Shown: piece after piece, positions 1 through 11,800 of the stretch
How positions within the stretch are numbered: the first letter of the stretch is position 1
How the letters are laid out: each line of letters begins with the position of its first letter
Source of the DNA: Centropus unirufus
Lineage: Eukaryota > Chordata > Aves > Cuculiformes > Centropidae
Direction: 5' to 3'
Assembly (NCBI GenBank): GCA_013397695.1
Contig: VYZI01000119.1
Coordinates: forward strand, 793,353-857,352
DNA: 64,000 bases
The notes under the pieces: generated by a model
What the model saw: only the letters and a program-made list of their open reading frames with translations
The model's database searches: none
Told to the model about the DNA's origin: nothing
Position numbers and translations under genes: made by a program

Positions 1-3000
1 ATGTTATTGACGAAAGTCACCCTGAAAAACAGATAATTCTAAAGAAATTTGATTGCCAAAGAGATGGCTATCATCACTATGGTTGATGGTAACTCTGCCC
101 TTAATTTCACCTTATAAGCACAGTGTAACTATATTTCAGTATACTGTCATATCTTTTCTCTCTTTCTCTCATAAAGCAGCAGGGATTTATTTTAAAATTC
201 ACAATTTATCGGACTTGCTAGACAAGTCCTGCTTACCTCCTGTGGTATCTCCTGCACTTTTTGCATCAATGATTGCAAGCTACAGAAAAAAACATACTGT
301 TCCAGACAAAGTTAATCTCTGGTTATAAATTATTCAATGAAAATTGAAGAGAGCATTTGTGGTCTGACATCTGTCCTAATTTAACTTTTGTCCTGCAAAA
401 GCCTGCTTCACCAGGAAAACAAAAACAAACAAACAAGGGGTCAGTGAGAGGAGATACTTTTTTTTTTAATGTGTTTTACTGATATTCTTATGCCAGACAT
501 TTTGAGGGATTTTCTAGGCTCTAATTTTGCCACCATCCCTCTCTTCATTGTTGCCTTGTCTTTGTTATTCTTCCATTTCTCCAGCTTGTCTCTATTTATC
601 ACTGTTGTATTCCCCCTTTCCTTATGCTCTTTTTCTTCTGTTGCCCAACCTCTTTCCTCTCATTCCATTCTCCTTAAGTCACCTCTCCCTACTCACATTA
701 ACCCTATCTTCTCCTTTTCTTGGTAGCTCTGTACATGCCTAGGTTTCTCTCTGGGAAATTAGAATTTCATCTGTATTATATGCTCAGAAACTCCTAAGCT
801 ATTTCAGTCCAATTAACAAGACTTCACGGTTATAAACACAGATATATGCAGTTACTCTGCATGCACTTTTCTCTGCCTTTACCCATTCTTTCCACTCTGG
901 TTCCTCTTCAGCTTCTCAAATTGTGGGATATTGCTAATGATAATTTGAAAACTCTTCCTCTTCACTCCGTTAGCTACTCTTTCCTTCTGTGCCAAGGCAT
1001 CTTGTATCAACTTTCTCCTCTGACTTTAATATTGCCCAAAAGAAACATATCTGGTTTCCTCCCACCTATCTCATATTCCTCATTTGAGCCCTCAGGTAGC
1101 TCAATATTTAATAATATTCATGCGAGAGTATCAAGAAAGACACAAAAAAAAATATAGTTGTGTATATGGTGCTTTTAACTAAGCAATACCTAGGTGGCTC
1201 TGACAGTGTTGATTCAGCATCCCAGGTAAGTCAAATTCAAAACAAAAGCAGTTCAAGGCATTACACGAAAGCTGACACATCTGCAGAGACAGAAAAACTT
1301 CACTACAACTACAGAGTCAAACTCTCTTTACATCAGTCAGACTGGCAAGTGATGGGAAGGTCAAGTAAATCCGTGTCAGAAAAAGAAAGAAAAAATTAAA
1401 CTCAAGGTATAAGGCACCAGTGAGCTCTCTCTGGTGTCTACAAAAACATCAGGTCTTGAGCAGTAGGGAGAGAGGCAGGCTTTTCAAGGTATAAGTGTAT
1501 AATACAACTTCACTAGGGATAATTACGATTGCACGAGAAATGAAAATAAATAAGCTGCTAAACGTTAAAGCTTTTTAGTTCTGGAACTATTTTCTAATAG
1601 GGGTAGTAAACAACTCAGCTAGTCTTAAAATAACAGCTTGATAAATTCATGATAAAGATTGAATGAAGTGCTTGCCTGAATAATACCTGAGGTCATTATC
1701 ATTTAAAAATAAAATTAAAAAAAAAAAGGACATAAACCTCACTGCTAGGGCATGTCTTCATGGTTTACTGGAATGTTCACCTTCAAAATGAAGAGCTGGA
1801 GCATCAAGACTCAAAGTAAGGGCTCAAAATTGATACGACAGCAACATGACATGGGTCTATCTTTGCTGTGTTGTCAGATGATGGGAATAGTGAACTAAGA
1901 ACTCATAGCATATGCATTCATTACCACCTTACCCTGCTAGCCCCATGTTTGTCATGAGCAGAATGACCAGATTATGTCCCGTGGCTGAGCTCACTGTTGG
2001 GGTTTTGCAAGGCAGCATCACCCTGCTCTGTGTTCGGTAGTGCAGGAATAAGATTCCCCCTACTCATGGCTGCTGAGTAAACAATCATGGTATTTTATCC
2101 CATGTTGTTCCTCAAAAACTATTGGATCTCCCAACAGGTACAGCCTGCTGTTATTCTCAAACAAAATCTTCTTACATATGCCTATATAATATTTGCTTTG
2201 CAACTGTTGAAATGGCTACAAAATAAACCCACAGTCTGGTTTCTCAGTCCAACAAAACACCAGCCAGCTACCAGAGATGTCCAAATAAATCTGAAAACGA
2301 AAAGCCACAAAATGACTCAGTGCGTTAGGTCACTGTGACAGCCAGGAGGTAATACCAGAGTATTTGCTTTGGCTGGAGTCTTCCTTGGCTCATCTTCATT
2401 TGTAGCGTCAAAGCCAGGCTCTCATCTCAAGGCAAAGTGCTATAGCTCGCCCACTTCAGTAACAGTTCAACACAGGTACCAGGTAAATTGCTAACTCAAA
2501 AGGTGCTTTTTTAAATTCAATTAAAAGCTTCTATGGATAAAAAAGAATGACTGTGTTCCCTGACTGGCAGTATATAGCAGAAAAGGCACACGTTACAGGT
2601 ACCAACACTGTTGCCTTCACAATCCTCTTATGATGCTGAGAAGCTTTAGCACTCTATCAGCACCTCGGGGGATCTGTGTGTACGAATATCCCATAAAGTA
2701 TTGCCCAGGACAATGGGAGTATCATCTTGGTATTTTCAGCCCATATTACAGTGCAGATAGCAGATATCTCCACCATCCCATAGGGATTATGAGAACACGG
2801 GCAGCCCTTTAAAGGTTGCATAAATCCCCATGAAGACAAAGACGACGGTGAAGAGCCACATTTCCTATTGAACAGGAAAACGTTAGTGACTTTCCCTCTC
2901 ATATCCAATTTCAAGACCACAAAGGTGACTTCAGAGTAAATCTCTCTGAGCAACATGAGCATGATACATTTCTAATGAGGTCTGTCTCTGTTTACCAATG

Positions 3001-4043
3001 AAGCTGCATGCCAGCTCTGTCTTTTAGGAAACAACAAATACAAGTTTCCTTATAAAGTAAAAAATAAAGCACTATAAATACGGATACTATTCTGTAATGA
3101 CAGAAGTATTTTTTCCTTTGCGAAATTGCATTCCACAGATTTTCTTACTTATTTCCCCAGTTTTTCAAGTTGGGCAGTTATTTTTCTGCTTATCTATGGA
3201 TTCAGTGAAACATATCATTGAAATGCAAACAAAACAATGTATAAAGTCCTGCCGCAAAAGGGGATAAGTTTTGAAAAGTGAGATTTCTTCATAGAAGTTT
3301 TTTGAAATACCATGTTTCAGCTCCTTATTTTGAAATCACATTTTCTCTGAAGGCTGAGGCTCCTGAGAGCTCAATGATTTATTAGCAATCAAGAGAATTC
3401 TCAAAACTGGACAGAAATTTGGGGGATGTGAGATAAGCACAAAATAAGGCTGTGTGCCATCAAGGACTTAATACTGGGCTGAATAAATATGCAAATCAGG
3501 ACAAGTGAGAAAAAACTTTCAAGTGATCTCTACTCCAAGAAATAAAACTAATTGACCCTTGCAGAGCAGGGAACGTACAGAGTGCTGGAGGCCAAGTGAG
3601 ACATGCAGAGCTTTGGCTGAGCCCTGAGCATCATCTGAATATGCAGGAAGTCCAGGGGCCACCTTGAGTTCTTTGTTCATTATTATTGACTTGCAGATTG
3701 AATACTGGCATTAAAGATCATAATTGCACTCACTGTATTTTCTTGCTTTTATCTGAACTGATTCCCTTGTGGCTGTTTTATGCCTCTTTTTAAGTGTTCG
3801 AGACCTTCATGTCCCCCTTTCTTTGTTGGTTCTGACAGGTTTTTGTGATTTCTTTTCCTTAGGTAGATGCAGATGGAGATGGTAAATAAAGCAGTACTTA
3901 AAACTATGAGCATACTGCTGCTCTGTTCTTATGGTCCTTTGCTTTAAATTTACATGCCACTGTCAGATGAGCCCTGTGCACCTTGAACAACCTAAAAATA
4001 AAGAGACACATAGAAAATATAGTAAAGAAGATGTTTGGTTTAC
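1..4043 (-). other. FILIP1: FILIP1 intron downstream of the first coding exon (partial)
   Basis: AT-rich sequence without a recognisable exon. I looked on the minus strand for the next FILIP1 coding exon (continuation of the CortBP2-like coiled coil) and did not see it. The open frames here are short and carry no family motif. Notable contents are a pyrimidine-rich stretch at about 530-740 and a short membrane-like open frame at 2787-2861 (minus), discussed in the findings. The intron continues left, beyond the window. Confidence 0.75.
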
Positions 4044-4046
4044 CTG
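4037..4046 (-). promoter_or_regulatory. FILIP1: Splice donor after the FILIP1 coding exon
   Basis: The minus strand reads CAG then GTAAACC. The GT falls at plus positions 4042-4043, directly after the glutamine codon where similarity to FILIP1 stops. The canonical donor leaves phase 0. Confidence 0.88.
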
Positions 4047-4316
4047 CAGTTCTCCTTCCATTATACTGAGGAGCTTTATCAGGTCCTCTTTAGAAAACTC
4101 TATGGACTTCTTGTTCTTTCGTTCAGTAGGTCCAGGTGATTTTGAGTGTCGTTTGACAGTTGCTGAAACCATGACCTCATCTTCCTTCCGATGAGGTTTG
4201 TTCTTTTTCTTGGCTTCCTCCTGAAGTTTTTCATTCTCCACATGGCTGATGACAGGCTTGGAACTGGAGAAGTGCCCATTAGACGAGCTTTCTCCACCTT
4301 GGTTTCGGGATCTCAT
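4044..4316 (-). CDS. FILIP1: FILIP1 first coding exon (N-terminal 91 codons)
   Basis: This exon encodes the N-terminus of filamin-A-interacting protein 1, a cytoplasmic coiled-coil protein. FILIP1 binds filamin, promotes its turnover, and affects neuronal migration and muscle structure (family knowledge). The 91 codons begin MRSRNQGGES, a start shared with mammalian FILIP1. A lysine/arginine-rich stretch follows at about residues 36-46, then a KSPGP segment near 59-63. The final SKEDLIKLLSIMEGELQ (75-91) is the beginning of the CortBP2-type N-terminal domain seen in FILIP1, FILIP1L and CTTNBP2. The exon ends in phase 0 at CAG before GTAAAC; past that point the reading frame runs into intron and loses similarity. 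The ATG lies 6 bases after the acceptor and has G at -3. FILIP1L is the main alternative, but residues 5-20 fit FILIP1 better. The full protein is over 1,000 residues, so only a small part is here. Confidence 0.93.
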
Positions 4317-4322
4317 CGCTAC
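4317..4322 (-). other. FILIP1: 5' untranslated bases of the FILIP1 coding exon
   Basis: Six bases (gtagcg on the minus strand) lie between the predicted splice acceptor and the initiator ATG. Most of the 5' UTR must therefore sit in one or more exons upstream, meaning further right on this strand or beyond the window. Confidence 0.8.
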
Positions 4323-4344
4323 CTAAAAAGAAACAAACATAAAG
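4323..4344 (-). promoter_or_regulatory. FILIP1: Splice acceptor of FILIP1 intron 1
   Basis: On the minus strand the bases before the exon form a T-rich tract (tttgtttcttttt) ending in AG, directly before the short UTR and ATG. This is a strong acceptor and fixes the right edge of the exon at 4322. Confidence 0.85.
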
Positions 4345-4758
4345 ATGAATTTATAAACAAAATTACTTACAAAAAGCCTCAGTGGAAATGCTGCCTTTTG
4401 AAAAAAAAAACAATCTTCTAAAAACTCAAAAAAACTGTCATGCTCATGAGACGGTGGTAGAAAGCTCAACCGTTTCAACAACTCTGTGTGTGGCCCACAG
4501 TGAATCCAGGACATAATTTTTAAATTTAACAGTCCTGAAGCATGGGTAAGCATCTTTTTCTGCATGCTTAAAATGCTGATGTGAGTTTAAATGTAAGAAA
4601 ATTAAAAGTAATGCAGGAGAATGATAAAGAACATTTTCCAATGTTCCCTTTCCTTCAGTCAACATCTTATTTATAATTCATCACTAAGAAACAAAGCACA
4701 TTGTTAAGTAGATCTCACTTTAACATGAGATTTACTGGAGAGACAAGAATGCAATTAT

Positions 4759-4794
4759 ATTTTAGAATATTTTAGAATATATTTAGAATATTCC
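4759..4794. repeat. Short 10-bp tandem repeat
   Basis: The unit TTTAGAATAT occurs about three times in a row, the last copy diverged. It is too small to be more than a minor AT-rich minisatellite. Confidence 0.7.
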
Positions 4795-7700
4795 TTGCAT
4801 GTAAATTCTCTAGAAGTGCAGTGACAATGCACAACTTCCCCAAGAGAAGCAATGGTTTTATTCTAGGTAACCAAGAAAAAATCGAGAATGCAAACTAAAT
4901 TGAGTTGTAAACTCCATCTTAAGCTAAATACTGCATGAGAGTATTAGACCAAAATTGCCATAATGAAAAGTTGAAAAGAAGTTTGAAAAAAAATCACAGA
5001 GGGCATGAAACTACTAAGAGGCAAACAAGCAAAATCAGTGCAGTCTTACCAGAAGATTCGGGGAAGATTCAGGGATTCTCCAGCATGCCAGGTCATGGTT
5101 ATTTAATGCTCACATCTCTGCCCTCTCAAGCACCTATCCTACACTCTTAGACTATGTTCATGCTAGGAAATTAAATAGTGACAGCAAATGTTCCTGAGCG
5201 TTGGCACATGACCTGCTGGATTGTTGAATTTTTATTATGCTCCTTTTCATACTTTAGGTCCAGGCAAATTACCATTCTGCCATCTAGCTCCTGGATAATT
5301 AACGAATTAACCCTGAATATGTAAACTTCCATATATTTTATTATTGTCTTGCTATTTTTCCTATTATTGTTCCATTAAAGTTGCTTTAGTTTCCAACCCG
5401 CAGGTCTCTCTTTCTCTCATTTCCCTTTCCCTTTCCTGTGTAGGAAGAATTAGAATAAAACTGCCCAGTTTAGTTACTGACCTGGCAACAGGTGAAAGGT
5501 AAGGTGCTAAACTGGGACAGTAGGTCTTTGCCATTATTTTAAATGTTTAAATGTAGAAGACCTTGATTTTTATTTGTAAGTAAGATATTTTTCATACACA
5601 ATATCAAGTCAATTGTAAATTCAAGCTTAGTTTTGGGCCAAACTCAGATGTAAAAGGTAAGTTGGTCTCATAAAAATTAGGTATTCTTTATCCTACTTGA
5701 AATTGCTTGTATTACAGAAAAGGGAAACCATCAGGAATTTGTGTTGCCTAGTTCAAATTTACTTTGGATTTAGTCATATTTTCCAGTATCTTAATCTTTT
5801 GCTTAAATCCAGTTCACCCAAGATATTTTAGGAATACTAGAAAGAAAGTTCTGCACAGTAAAATATCTTGCTTTAGATCAACCACAATTTTAAGAAATTG
5901 GCTGAAGAAAGCTTAAGAAGGGTCTGTTTGTATGTCTGAAACTTGCCCAGTTTTTATATCAATAGATCTGACGAATAATATTCCACTGCTTCAATATCTT
6001 TCCTCTCACATAAATTCATCTCTGGATTTAGTTTGCAGCTTGTTTATTAGTCAGACATATGCTTCTCAACACTGCTAAAGGCGCACACTTTTTCGATAAG
6101 GATCTCAGCAGCAGTTCAATAGGGATGGGGCTCAACTTAAAATAAATTGACTGATAAGCTTGGCTAATGTTACACTCGGCCTGCTACGGCTTGCTACTTA
6201 CTTGACTCAGGCTAGTGTTATAAATCTCTTGCTCACATTAGCTTTGCGTTTTGGTAGTTTCACACTCAGCAGGAAGATCGTCTTTTTATTATCATTGGTT
6301 ACTCATGTCTTAATTAATCCAGGGGAATTTGTCCAGCAGTATAAATGAGGACAGAATTAGACCCAATGTTTTCAAGTGAGAGAGTTTCACAGGGACATTC
6401 CTTGCATTTTAGGTCTGCTTCTAGCCAAACAATGTGCGATACAGGTATACAATGGCCTTTAACTTCCCGAATGCCTTTGCAGTGTGTTTTTCATCAAACA
6501 GTTTGGATTAAACACATGAATTGCACTTTCCAAAAACAGATCTCCATTATAAGCATGAACAATACCTGAGAACCTCAGGAAATCTTTTCGGTCTTAGGCT
6601 TGTAATGGAAAAATAAACATTGTACTATGTTTCCTCTCAGATAGGGCTTTTCAATTTGTTTAACTTTAATGGGTTTTAAACTTTCCAACCATGCTTCCTG
6701 TCAGGAGAGAGCACTTGGGATTCAATCTGTCTCTATTTTCTAAGTGTTTCCTTCTGAGTCCTTGTGGGTCACAGCCTCCAGATACTTTCATCTCTAAACC
6801 AAACCTGTTTTTCATGGCTTGAAGTGAATGGCTGCATGCCTCTAGAACATCCTACATGTTTTAAGAATAAATATTGCAAGTCTGTCTTACATATGTTTTC
6901 CAGAGGAAAACAGATTATTATGTTACAGTGTATTTTGCTTAGTAACTTGCTGTGTTAGTGATTTCTCCATAGTAAGATGACTTCACTGTTAGGCCTAAAG
7001 GTGCAAAATTAATTTTAAATTTAACTCATGACTAGTTGAGACTTATCATCTACCTCAAGCATTGCACCATCAACCAGACGCTCTTAGCTGGATATGTTAG
7101 AACTCATGAAAGGTGATGTGTCACCCTGTCACATCATAACTCCAGACAGCCACTTTGATCCGTCTGTCCCTGTAGGAGCTGAGATAACGATTCATGAAGA
7201 CATGTAAAGATCAAGTAGTTGACTATCTGTTTATAAGCTTGCTAACAAAGAAATAAGGAATGAATATATGCTTTTACTTAGTGTAAATCAATACAGGTTC
7301 ACAAATGACAGATGCAAATTTCTTTTTTTTAAATTCTCTAATAAAGCAGCAGAGCAGCTTGACCAATTGATCTGGAGTTTTGTATCAACCACCTGATTAG
7401 AATGTGATTGTCACTAAAGGAAGATAAACTTGACTTTAAAAAAATTTCTTTAGCACTCGAAGATTTATTTTGCAGCAAGTCTTACATCACAGTAAGCATA
7501 GCAGTGTGCCACTCTCAGGGATGTTGCCTGTAACAGCCTTTCCTTGTGTAAAAGCCTAACAAAATCAGTGTAATGCTTACAACTACTCTGTCCTCAGCTA
7601 TGACATTGATACTTTTCCAACTTATTACCCAAATGCAAAGGTGTTCTATGCTAAAGCCAGAGATGCAGGTGAATTCAAGCTTCTATGGTGACAGGAAGGG

Positions 7701-8800
7701 ATGACATTTTTATATTCACACAGTAATTCCCAAGGAGCTTAAGGGCCAACCAACGGCATAATCCAGCTGTTCTACAGTGCGCTAGGAATACAAAGCAGCT
7801 GTAAGGATGACTGAGTTTTAATTGGAGCAGCGTGAAGTAGCCAGGACATACCAGTGATCTTGGCTGAAATACTACATGCTGGAAAGGAGTGCTTAGTATT
7901 ATCATTTCAGGCAGACAACTATATTTCTGATGGCATCATGATAAAGGAAAAACGTTTCTGACCAGTTGTATGACATTATTTTGGTGGGCAAATACGAAAC
8001 TCCTAAAACTTTGCCTATCTCTTGTGTCATCAGGGTTTCAAAATTGATTTTGGGTGACACATCCAGTCTAACACTGGTAACAAATGTCCTCCTGTTATCT
8101 GCCCTGATCGTGTCTCTATGTCTTATGACATTCCTAATCTGCTAAAGGGATTCTGTTCCCTGAAGAAATGACTGGTATGATTCGTAATGACTTCAGCATT
8201 TAATATTTAACTCTACTGTGTTTTCCACTCCTCATCATATTATATATTAAATTGGAAAGCTTTCCTAACATTCTCCAGTCAAATAAGAAGCCTATATATG
8301 ATCAGTCACCTTGATTTTGACATATGCTGGCCATTCATTTCAACATCTGCTCACAGTATCGGCACTTGGTGGGGAACTCTTCAGCCTCTCTTCTGTTTCA
8401 CTGGTTTATTAAGCTATAATAAGCACAAGGGACAAACGCTATGATTATTTACTTGAGTCTGTATTGTTGTTCTGGGCATGGGTCCTTTGGTTTTCACAAG
8501 TTAGCAATCCACACAAGATTTTATGAAATAACCTTTATGTTAGTTTTACTGACATCAGGAGGAAATCTGTGAGGAATTTGCTGAGTAGGATGTCAGGAGA
8601 GGACAGCCTGTATGCTGTTCCAAATCTTTCCCCTGTTGATGGCAATTTGTTCTCCCTATAGCTCTTGAAATGACACGTTGGATTAGGCTCTATTATTGGT
8701 GCTATTAGAAGCAGATAACGCAAGAGTTCTTTGAACTTAACATGTAGTCCCTCCTACTAATCAGACATGCTGACTTTGGCTCCATAGCACTTTCCCATAA
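4795..8800. other. Intronic sequence, nothing recognised
   Basis: AT-rich DNA with only short open frames lacking family motifs. I saw no CR1 tail, transposase motif or RNA gene in this stretch. Confidence 0.6.
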
Positions 8801-8823
8801 AATAATAATAATAATAATAATAA
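8801..8823. repeat. (AAT)n trinucleotide microsatellite
   Basis: An uninterrupted run of about seven to eight AAT units. It is a simple-sequence locus and probably length-polymorphic. Confidence 0.9.
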
Positions 8824-11800
8824 GGTTGTAATACATATACAGACACAAAAGTTGATTTATAGCCATGATATGACTGTTGCCTTTGGCTATAAATTTTTAG
8901 TCTGGAGTTCAGTTGCAGATATAACTGATTAAGAAATCACATGAAAGTTCTGGGTTTCTGACAGGCTAACAATGTATTATAGGATCGGTCAGGTTGGGTT
9001 ATTAGTGATTCAAAACTGGAATTGTTTCTCAGCTCTGACCCTGGGAACTGTATGATGGGGAACTATGTCTTTCAGAGGCTTCGCTGTGCGGGCATTTGGA
9101 GTGGAGCAAAGTGCTGTACAGAAGCGCCTGGTACACAAAGGAGAATTTGACGAAATAAGGCACTGAACAAACTAAATCTCTGCCTAGTGATTCCCGATGT
9201 ATGTACAGCACCAGGAGGGAAAAAGAATTTAAAATGTACTCAAAATGCAGACCAAATGATATGAAAACTCCATCAGATCTGAAGTATCCCACAAATGAGG
9301 AGGAGAGCTGGAAATTTTTTTCAATAGTACCAGTCTGTGTCTGCAAGTAGTAGACATCAACAAAAAAAAAAAAAAGAAACAAAAATTCAAAAAGATGACA
9401 CCTTCTCAGGTGTCAGGAAGAGAGGAAGACAGGGACCAAATTGATTTTGTTGGCTTAGAAGTTCTCAGCAAGGACCACTGTAGATGAGGATGTGTGGCTT
9501 TAGGCCTGAGGAGCCCAGATCATCAGAACTAAGGCTACATGGTCCAAGAAGGGTGGCTTTCACACGAAAAACATGTAGAGGTGCAAATGTTCACACTATC
9601 TTAGAGACAGATTAGAATTATTGGTTGTATTATTAGTTATTGCCTATTATTTGTTATTCCAGGCTGGTTTTCCTGGACCCTGCAATGTTTGTTATTATTG
9701 TTTTCTCTGACTTGAAGAAATAAAAAGGAATCATGCTACCACGGGATTGTCACCAGACCAGGGAGGAACTGATGCCTGCGTTGTGCAGAGGTGTGTGCTG
9801 AGCACTGCTGCCCAGCTGGACTTGGATGTTGCATGAAACAGACGTGTCAGAGTCTGAACTGTGCAATAGATGAACATCGTGCCAAGGGAACGCAGACCTC
9901 ATTCTTGATTTGCTTTTGCAGATGCCTCCAGCATTTTTTCAGTTATGTGGGTCAGCGGAGGGTGCTAAACCAAATGACTCATATAATGAAGAATGGAATA
10001 AATATCTACACTAAGCAATTCTGGAGTTTCCTGAATTTCTAAATATTCACACATAAAGCAATAATCCATAGCGCTTTCTGACCTACTGCCAATCTCTTGC
10101 CCTCATATACATCATGATTTATCTGCAAGAACAAACAACAAAAGAGCTTTGTTCCTTCTCCCATTATCATATGTCACCAGTGTGCTTCTATGAGAGCACG
10201 TGTTAGCTGCTTGCTGTTGTTGTTGGAGACTGGCATGGAGCTATTGATACTTTATGATCAGGAAAATTCTCCACTCAGCAGATGGAATAATCAAGCCACA
10301 GGGCTGTAATTTTTATACAGACTAGGAAAGGACTTGTGGCGAGCCTAGCTACGTAAGACCACTACCGTCTTCACCCTTGCTGCCCTGGAAAAGCATTTGT
10401 CATACAGATGTTAGGAGGAGCAATGCCAAAGCGCGTGTGCTGAGCCTCATGTACTGAAGAAGAATTGCTCGTGTCATCCTGTTGATGATGCCTCCATAGC
10501 AGGGTTTGCACCATCTGCACTGGGAGATCCACTTTGGGGGCTCCCTCCTGCCCTGTAAGCCCTTTGCCTGACGCAGCAGACAGCAGATGGGGCTGGTTCC
10601 TGGGCTGCACCCGCTGCCCGTGTTCGAGAGATGGGGAAGGGCCATAGCACTGCTCAGAGGAGCCTGTGCAGGAGGAAGATATTGGCCCCTGGCAAACGGA
10701 TGTCATGGTGTCTCCCTCATTTTGTCAGTATCATACAAGGGGTCTTATCAGTGGAAGAAACTCCAGTCTTAATTATGAGAAAAAAGGAGAAATTGTCCCT
10801 GTTAGGATATCCGATAAAAATGCAATGACTATTTTAGATGCAGGGCACATTGTGTTCTTCTACCAAGTGACCATTACCTCATTACTCCCTAATTTCTTTT
10901 GGTGAATAGAGCTTTTCTTTTATGGTGCTTGCAAATAGTGCAAAAAAGTAGCGAAGTTATTGCAGACACAATGGTTGAGGTCCAACACGAGAATCAGCAA
11001 AGCCTTTTTGCTTTATCAGAGTTTCATCTTATATCTTCTAAAAGTGATTCTTATAACACTGGAGCATAGTAGCACATGGATTATATTCACCAAGGATTAG
11101 ACGAACAATAGTTACTTTGCTTGTAAAAAAGAGGAGGAACAAGTACAAATGAATTCTCAAAAAGAAAAGAGATTTCTGAAAATTCCATATACAGGTGCCA
11201 TTCTGAATAGGCATAAACTACATGGAAGCACAAAAAGATTTCACAAAACTATAAGGGGAAACCCAGTCATGTCTAAGGCAGATTTATACTGCTTTAACAC
11301 TATTTTCTTAATTCCAAGATAAACTCTTCTCTGGCTAAATTACGGCACAGATTTACAAAGAACAGAGTTTATGCTGGTATAATTCCATTCATTTTGTCAT
11401 TTTCAGGAAAGCTTGTGGTTTCAGCTGGAATACTTTTACTTGAGTAATGCATGCTGACCAACTAAGGAGTAACTTGTTTCACAAAGATTCATGTTTCCCA
11501 GGCTTCATCTGGAAAAACATCTTGGATGCATGAGGCCTGAGGAATGATAAGCTATTAGATCATCATTCCATCAAAAAAAATAAACTTTTATATATCACTC
11601 TACCCATGTTTTGATTACTGTGCCTCCCAGCTGCCAGAAAGTACAAACAGGAGTCACAGAGAAGAGACAGCTCAAGTAGCTGACACCACTAGACAAACAT
11701 GCCCCTAGGTCTGAGGAGCGCTTGGATATTTATTCTCCAGGGTGACTATGTGGCTAAAAGGGACTGGCTAGGAGCAAAGTACATGGCAACAGCGCTAACT

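Noticed and set aside
469..742. Two overlapping plus-strand open frames rich in Ser, Leu and Phe.
   Set aside because: They are translations of a pyrimidine-rich tract (TCTCC/TTCC runs), not genes.
3862..3880. Tiny acceptor/donor pair enclosing GTAGATGCAGATGGAGATG on the plus strand, which reads like part of an EF-hand loop.
   Set aside because: It is nineteen bases long, on the strand opposite to FILIP1, with no neighbouring exons. It is best explained as chance.
9029..9382. 117-codon minus-strand open frame starting with MFLFFFFVDVY.
   Set aside because: The hydrophobic start is translated from a poly(A)/poly(T) run at 9361-9374. The rest has no recognisable domain.
10371..10706. 111-codon minus-strand open frame with overlapping frames on both strands.
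   Set aside because: Several overlapping frames in one GC-richer patch point to composition rather than coding; no motif recognised.
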